A program made the translations under genes and the position numbers. Shown here in pieces: positions 56,885 through 64,000 of a stretch of DNA of 64,000 nt. Each line of letters begins with the position of its first letter. The first letter of the stretch is position 1. The notes beneath the pieces are model-generated. The model searched no databases. It was given only the letters and a program-made list of their open reading frames with translations, and had not been told where the DNA came from. The DNA comes from Chelativorans intermedius (GTDB lineage: Bacteria > Pseudomonadota > Alphaproteobacteria > Rhizobiales > Rhizobiaceae): the NCBI RefSeq assembly GCF_025398255.1, contig NZ_JAODNW010000005.1, forward strand, positions 101,001-165,000. The letters are read 5' to 3'.

Positions 56885-56913
56885 CTTGTGCCGTTCTCTC
56901 CCTCACCCCATAT
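56885..56913 (+). promoter_or_regulatory. RpoH (heat-shock sigma) type promoter before clpB
   Basis: CTTGTGC (56885-56891) and CCCCATAT (56906-56913) are 14 bases apart, close to the E. coli sigma-32 pattern CTTGAAA-N13-15-CCCCATNT. The clpB start lies about 125 bases downstream. ClpB is a classical heat-shock gene, so position and product agree. This is a sequence match, not a measured start site. Confidence 0.6.
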
Positions 56914-57038
56914 CTCCATCGGTTGGACCTGCCGAAGGGCCGGCGTCGGGATCGTCCGGCAGCCGGTATGGGGGTCCGTCACATGAGCCTGGCCGATGCT
57001 GCCTGCGCGGGTCGGTCGAGGAAATGGAGACGCGAGAC

Positions 57039-59651
<2,613 letters not shown>

Positions 59652-59669
59652 AAGCGGGGCAGGCGCGGT

Positions 59670-60035
59670 ATGCGGCTTGAGGATTACAACGCCTTCTGCG
59701 CCTCCCTTCCCCATGCCACCCATGTGGTGCAATGGGGCGGAGCCCATGTCTGGAAGGTGGGCGGCAAGGTCTTCGCCATCGCCGGCTGGAGCGATGGCGA
59801 GGCGCTTGCCGTCACCTTCAAGTGTTCCGACGCGGCCTATGACATCCTCAAGGAACAGCCGGGCCTTCGCCCCGCGCCCTATCTGGCCTCCCGAGGCATG
59901 ACGTGGATCCAGCGCCGGACGGCGCAGACCATGGATGACGCCGCGCTCAAGGACTATATCGCCGAAAGCCATCGGCTCGTGGCATCGGGCCTGCCGAAGA
60001 AGGTGCAAAGGGAGCTCGGCCTCGTCGGACGCTGA
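59670..60035 (+). CDS. MmcQ/YjbR-family protein
   Basis: The 121-residue protein is a YjbR domain (CyaY-like fold): a start of EDYNAFCASLPHATHVVQWG, the AGWSDGEALAVTFKCSD segment and PAPYLASRGMTWIQ. The family is common but of uncertain function, proposed to bind DNA or ligands. It lies 18 bases after clpB and may be on the same transcript. Confidence 0.88.
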   Translation: MRLEDYNAFCASLPHATHVVQWGGAHVWKVGGKVFAIAGWSDGEALAVTFKCSDAAYDILKEQPGLRPAPYLASRGMTWIQRRTAQTMDDAALKDYIAESHRLVASGLPKKVQRELGLVGR

Positions 60036-60271
60036 TTCGTGCCGAGAGCATATGCGGCGGATCGGCGCTCAAGCCCCATCCCGCCCCCGCGCAGGGATAG
60101 AATGAAGGCGCGCAGGATCTTCCTCCCCGCCAACTCATGCTCCCGCCGAAGCGATTCGCGAGGGTTCGGACGGCCATTTTCATGTCCGGTTCATGTTCTA
60201 CACGGCAGGATAGAATTGCGGCAGGTGCGATTCGCGCCGGTGTTCCATGGCAGCTTGGGAGAGCGGACGTC

Positions 60272-61786
60272 TTGAGGAGCGAGTATTTTCTGGCGTTGCT
60301 GTTCGGTCTGGTGTTGGCGCCGCACGGGATGGCGGCACCCGCCATGGAGGAGCAGGCGTTACCGGCATCCCCGGCCGGCGTCCAGCTTGCCCAGGCTTAT
60401 GATTACGACTTCGATGTCTATATCGACCAGTATGGGCGCGAGATCGTGGTCGATCCGCGCACCGGGCGGGTTGTGGAGATCCGCCAGCCGGTGATGCCGC
60501 GGCCGCCGCTTCCTCCTCAGCAGCAGCGCCGCGAAATGCGCGCACGCGAGCTCGGCCGCTATCAGTATGATTTCACCGATCCCAGGGATGTGGAGCGCTT
60601 CCACCGCGACCGCGAGGAAGCGATTCGCCGGGGTGTCGACCCCGCCCGGGATGGGGGCGCGCGGGCCGGCCGCTGGCGCGAGGACGACCCCTATGCCGAT
60701 CCCGGCTCTGGCGGTTATCGCCAGCCACCCCCGGAAGAGTACGATTTCTACGGCGATCGTGCCGCCCCGCAGCCCGAGTATTACGAGCCCGGCATCGGCA
60801 GGCAGCCGCTCGCCCCGCCGCCGGGGCAGGGCGAGGCGGTGGCCGCCACGCCGCCCGCCGGCGATGGGGCGGCGGCGCGCGGCGAGCGGGCGCGGCCCGG
60901 CTGGGATCAGGAGATCGAGATCACCGTGCCCGGCGCGCGCGGCGCCAGCGAGGAGGTCGCCAGATATCAGGTGCTGCTCGACCGCGCGGGGGCTTCGCCG
61001 GGTGTCATCGACGGGCGCATGGGCGACAATGTCAACAAGGCGATCGACGCCTATTACGAGATCACCGGCCAGCGGCTGAGGACCTACGACAAGGAATGGA
61101 TCGAGGCGGAGCTCGAGCGCACGGGCGGGCCGGCCTTCATCGAGTACACGATCACCGCGGAGGACGCGGCCGGGCCCTACATTGCCGCGGTGCCGGAGGA
61201 CTATGGCGAGAAGGCGCGCCTCGAGCGGCTGGGCTACACGCGCGTCAGCGAGATGCTGGCCGAACGCTTCCACATGGACGAGAAGTATCTTCTGGCGCTC
61301 AATCCCGGGGTCAATTTCGACCGGCCGGGCACCATCATCAAGGTGGCCAATCCCGGCAAGCCCGCCTCTTCTCAGGTGGCGCGCATTGTCGCCGACAAGG
61401 GGCGCAAGCAGGTTCGCGCCTATGACGAGAAGGGGCGGCTTCTGGCGGCCTATCCCGCCACCATCGGCTCGCAAGACACGCCCTCTCCCAGCGGCACGCA
61501 CACGGTGGAGCGCGTCGCCTTGAACCCGGAATACACCTACAATCCGCAGAAGAACTTCAAGCAGGGCGACAACGACCGGGTGCTGACCATTCCGCCCGGG
61601 CCGAACGGGCCCGTGGGCAGCGTGTGGATCGCGCTCTCCAGGCCGACTTACGGCATTCACGGCACGCCCGAGCCCGCGAAGATCGGCAAGACCTTCAGCC
61701 ATGGCTGCGTTCGGCTGACCAATTGGGATGCCGAGGAACTGGCAAGGCGCGTGAAGCCCGGCGTGCCCGTGGCGTTCGTCGAGTAG
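60272..61786 (+). CDS. Periplasmic L,D-transpeptidase (YkuD domain)
   Basis: The 504-residue protein (TTG start) opens MRSEYFLALLFGLVLAPHGM, a signal peptide, and has a Tyr/Pro/Gln-rich region (about 40-190), a peptidoglycan-binding-like helical part (VARYQVLLDRAGASPGVIDG), a LysM-like stretch (AERFHMDEKYLLALNPGVNF) and the YkuD domain with HG...SHGCVR (476-481, nucleophile C479). A -10-like TAGAAT (60211-60216) lies downstream of the alternative ATGs at 60137 and 60182, which supports the TTG; those ATGs also give no signal peptide. Confidence 0.85.
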   Translation: MRSEYFLALLFGLVLAPHGMAAPAMEEQALPASPAGVQLAQAYDYDFDVYIDQYGREIVVDPRTGRVVEIRQPVMPRPPLPPQQQRREMRARELGRYQYDFTDPRDVERFHRDREEAIRRGVDPARDGGARAGRWREDDPYADPGSGGYRQPPPEEYDFYGDRAAPQPEYYEPGIGRQPLAPPPGQGEAVAATPPAGDGAAARGERARPGWDQEIEITVPGARGASEEVARYQVLLDRAGASPGVIDGRMGDNVNKAIDAYYEITGQRLRTYDKEWIEAELERTGGPAFIEYTITAEDAAGPYIAAVPEDYGEKARLERLGYTRVSEMLAERFHMDEKYLLALNPGVNFDRPGTIIKVANPGKPASSQVARIVADKGRKQVRAYDEKGRLLAAYPATIGSQDTPSPSGTHTVERVALNPEYTYNPQKNFKQGDNDRVLTIPPGPNGPVGSVWIALSRPTYGIHGTPEPAKIGKTFSHGCVRLTNWDAEELARRVKPGVPVAFVE

Positions 61787-61796
61787 CGCGCGGGGT

Positions 61797-63734
61797 CTAT
61801 TCGGAGGCCCTGGCCAGCACCGGCTGCGGCCTGGTGAAGGAGTCGCGCAGCAGATCGTCGATGCGTTCGCGCTCGCGGGTGAAGGCGGCGAGCGCCTCTC
61901 CCTTGAGCACGTGGCTGTCCGGCAGGCGCACGCGCATCGGATCGACCTTGCGGCCGTTGACGATCAGCTCATAGTGCAGGTGATTGCCCGTCGACTGGCC
62001 GCTGGAACCCACATAGCCGATCACCTGGCCCTGGCGCACGCGGGCGCCGGGCACCACGTCCTTGGCGATGGCGCTCTGGTGATTGTAGGAAGACTCATAG
62101 CCATTGGCGTGGCGGATGATGGTCTGGCGGCCATAGCCGCTCGCCCAGCCCGCCTTTTCCACCACCCCGTCGCCGGAGGCAATGATCGGCGTGCCGCGCG
62201 GCGCGGCCCAGTCGACGCCGGTGTGCATGCGCGAATAGCCGAGGATCGGATGCCGCCGCATGCCGAAGCCGGAGGTGAAGCGGCCGTTGGGCACGGGATT
62301 GCGCAACAGGAAGGGCCGCGCGCTGCGCCCCTCCCCGTCGAAATAGTCGACCGTGCCGTCGGGAAGCCGGAAACGGTAATAGGTCCGCGTCTTGCCACCG
62401 AAGCTGGCCGAGACGTAGAGGATCTCGGAGCGGTCGGAAGCGCTGCCGTCCTCATTGGGGTGCGAGAAGAAGACCTCGATCCGGTCGCTTGGCGAAAGGC
62501 GGGACTGATAGTCGACATCGGCAGCCAGAAGGCGAATCAGGCGCTTCGTCATTGGCTCGGTGAGCCCGTAGGAATAGGCTGCGTTGTAGATGCCATCATA
62601 GACGCGCGGCAGGTCGGCGCGGGTCACCGAGGCCGGCGTCTCGTCATCCAGCAGGGCCAGAAACTCCGGCCCCGGATCGGGCTCCTCGGCGGGCACGAAC
62701 TGCCCCCGGTCGTCCACCGCGATGGTGACGAGATGGCGCTTGCCGTCATAGACGCTGGTGCGCACGATGTGGCTGGTTTCGCCCTCGGCCTGGATGCCGA
62801 CGCGCAGCAGCGTGCCGGCCTTCAGCGCTTCGGTGTTCAGAAGCCTGGCGATGGCCTCTGCCATGCCGTCCGCATCCGCGCCGTCATAGCCGGCCTCGCG
62901 GAAGGCGTCCACGATGGGCTTGCTCTTCACGAAGGGGATGACGTCTTCGGCAAAGCCGATCGACGGGCCGTCGGGCAGGGTGCGCGGTGCGATGGACACG
63001 TTCTCCTGCACAATGCGCACGCCGAAGCCCGCAAGTGCCTGCGTGGCCGGCGTCTCGCCGAATCGCTGCGGATCGACATAGTGGAGTGCAGCGACCTGGA
63101 CGTCCCCCTCCGTCAGGATGGCGCTGGTGTTGCGCACCACCTGCTCCACTTCTTCCGTGGTCAGGTCGCCGGTCTCGTCGAAAGAGGCCGTCTGCAGGGG
63201 GAAGGGCCGGCTGCGCAGACTGACCTCGCTTTCCACCTTGGCGCCATAGATGAAGCCGGTGCGCGCGGCATGGGCGGCGCCATCCTCGGCAAAGACGGAG
63301 AGCGGGTCGAAGGGCGGATAGTCGCGGTTCGCTGGGCGGGCAGCGGCAAGCGCCATGCGGACATGGACAAAGGGGAGGGTGCGCACCACCTCGTGGTCTC
63401 CCTCCTCGATCACCGTGGAGACCTCCATCACCCGCCGGTCGCTCGGTTTGGCCAGCAGGCGCGCAGGGATAAGCCGCGCGGTCTTGGCCGCCTCGCCCTC
63501 TTCTCCGGCCATATCGTCCAGAAGCGCGATCTCGGGCGGCGTGGCAAGCTGCTCGCGTCCGTCGAGTGCGGCGGAAAGGGCAACGCCCATCAACACGGTC
63601 GAGGTCAGTCCCGTCAGGAAGGTGCCTGCAAGCCAGCGAGCGGAAATCTCGCGCCGGTCAGGCGGGCCGCTTCGCCCATCCGCGATCAGCGGCGGCTGGT
63701 CGTCGGGGGCAGGTCTCCCGCTTGCCTCTTCCAA
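61797..63734 (-). CDS. M23-family peptidoglycan endopeptidase, membrane-anchored
   Basis: The 645-residue protein (TTG start preceded by GGAGAGGGAG at five bases) has a short cytoplasmic N-terminus, one transmembrane helix (about 34-57), a long periplasmic part and a C-terminal LytM/M23 domain. Zinc-binding residues are H504 and D508 in MHTGVDWAAPRGTPI and H585/H587 in NHLHYEL. The domain ends with a C-terminal helix. It resembles MepM/DipM-type hydrolases. It is convergent with the YkuD gene, ten bases apart. Confidence 0.9.
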   Translation of the reverse strand: MEEASGRPAPDDQPPLIADGRSGPPDRREISARWLAGTFLTGLTSTVLMGVALSAALDGREQLATPPEIALLDDMAGEEGEAAKTARLIPARLLAKPSDRRVMEVSTVIEEGDHEVVRTLPFVHVRMALAAARPANRDYPPFDPLSVFAEDGAAHAARTGFIYGAKVESEVSLRSRPFPLQTASFDETGDLTTEEVEQVVRNTSAILTEGDVQVAALHYVDPQRFGETPATQALAGFGVRIVQENVSIAPRTLPDGPSIGFAEDVIPFVKSKPIVDAFREAGYDGADADGMAEAIARLLNTEALKAGTLLRVGIQAEGETSHIVRTSVYDGKRHLVTIAVDDRGQFVPAEEPDPGPEFLALLDDETPASVTRADLPRVYDGIYNAAYSYGLTEPMTKRLIRLLAADVDYQSRLSPSDRIEVFFSHPNEDGSASDRSEILYVSASFGGKTRTYYRFRLPDGTVDYFDGEGRSARPFLLRNPVPNGRFTSGFGMRRHPILGYSRMHTGVDWAAPRGTPIIASGDGVVEKAGWASGYGRQTIIRHANGYESSYNHQSAIAKDVVPGARVRQGQVIGYVGSSGQSTGNHLHYELIVNGRKVDPMRVRLPDSHVLKGEALAAFTRERERIDDLLRDSFTRPQPVLARASE

Positions 63735-64000
63735 GATCGCTCCCTCTCCGTTGTCCTGTCCGGGCCGCCCCCCGGACCCCGGGCGGTGCCGGATTTCATG
63801 CCCGCCGCAGCAGACCAAGTCAATGTTCAGCACCGCTCCAAGAGTGGCCGGCCAAATGATGCGGGCGCCAGATGGATGACCTGAGGACTGCTTCCTGAAA
63901 AATGCGCGCCGCGCATCCGCTGCATGAAGCCCTAGGGCGCGAATTGGGCTCCAATATGGCCTTCCACAGGGGGCGGCGCGCGGCCTTTGGGGGGGAAGAA
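63735..64000. other. Terminal 266 bases with no gene supported
   Basis: This holds the upstream region of the M23 endopeptidase. An open frame from 63956 (ATG) runs off the end after 15 codons and cannot be judged. No clear promoter or RNA gene is seen. Confidence 0.5.

Overview
The window is G+C-rich chromosomal DNA from an alphaproteobacterium, most probably a member of the Hyphomicrobiales (Rhizobiales) close to Phyllobacteriaceae such as Mesorhizobium, Chelativorans or Nitratireductor. The grounds are an aerobic-type CobS/CobT cobalt chelatase pair, the aroB-aroK-CorC block next to xerD-accA, the tlpA/argH/lptM/lysA block, lysC followed by ptsP, prfA-prmC followed by a DUF4167 protein, and many lineage-typical small proteins. 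The species cannot be named from the sequence alone. Nearly all of it is dense core genome: about 68 protein genes, two tRNA genes, no rRNA, no insertion sequence, no integrase of a mobile element and no CRISPR array.

Layout. 1-6.9 kb: the 3' end of a queuosine-precursor transporter, then a leftward cluster of a phytase-like esterase, cobT, a GFA-family protein, cobS and a J-domain protein. A DUF4160-DUF2442 two-gene module lies between the J-domain gene and bolA and is the one clearly accessory-looking locus. 6.9-13.9 kb: CorC-like CBS transporter, aroB, aroK, then rightward xerD, accA, a YafK-like lipoprotein and a TusA-like protein. 13.9-17.5 kb: a COG0523/CobW GTPase with dacA, an M20 amidohydrolase and tRNA-Arg(CCT). 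17.6-24.6 kb: macro-domain protein, lysA, lptM, argH, tlpA, mliC and fadE. 24.7-31.5 kb: a flippase plus GNAT pair, tRNA-Leu(CAA), a YqaA-like protein, dsbB, an HNH nuclease, an alkylbase DNA glycosylase and gluQ. 31.6-38 kb: YihY, SDR, HIG1-like, pduO and rhomboid genes, a large heptamer repeat structure, then etfB-etfA-hbd. 38-49 kb: secA, parvulin, argJ, GNAT, mutT, an orphan Flp pilin, a methyltransferase, comF, grx, nitrilase and DUF1178. 49-64 kb: ubiG, lysC, ptsP, prfA, prmC, DUF4167, clpB, YjbR, an L,D-transpeptidase and an M23 endopeptidase.

How the genes work together. Cell-envelope maintenance is over-represented (D-Ala carboxypeptidase, two YkuD proteins, M23 endopeptidase, LptM, MliC, SecA and a periplasmic parvulin). 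Amino-acid synthesis genes feed lysine/DAP (lysC, lysA) and arginine (argJ, argH). Fatty-acid oxidation is represented by fadE, the electron-transfer flavoprotein and a 3-hydroxyacyl-CoA dehydrogenase. Thiol chemistry appears as TlpA, DsbB, glutaredoxin, BolA and TusA. Cobalamin is served by CobS/CobT and by the PduO adenosyltransferase.

Most notable signals: the DUF4160-DUF2442 module with a perfect 14-bp palindrome in its promoter region; an inverted pair of 7-bp tandem-repeat arrays between the rhomboid gene and etfB; a heat-shock (RpoH-type) promoter match before clpB; a TGACGT-AC-ACGTCA palindrome over the presumed etfB promoter; and several uncharacterised small membrane or secreted proteins.
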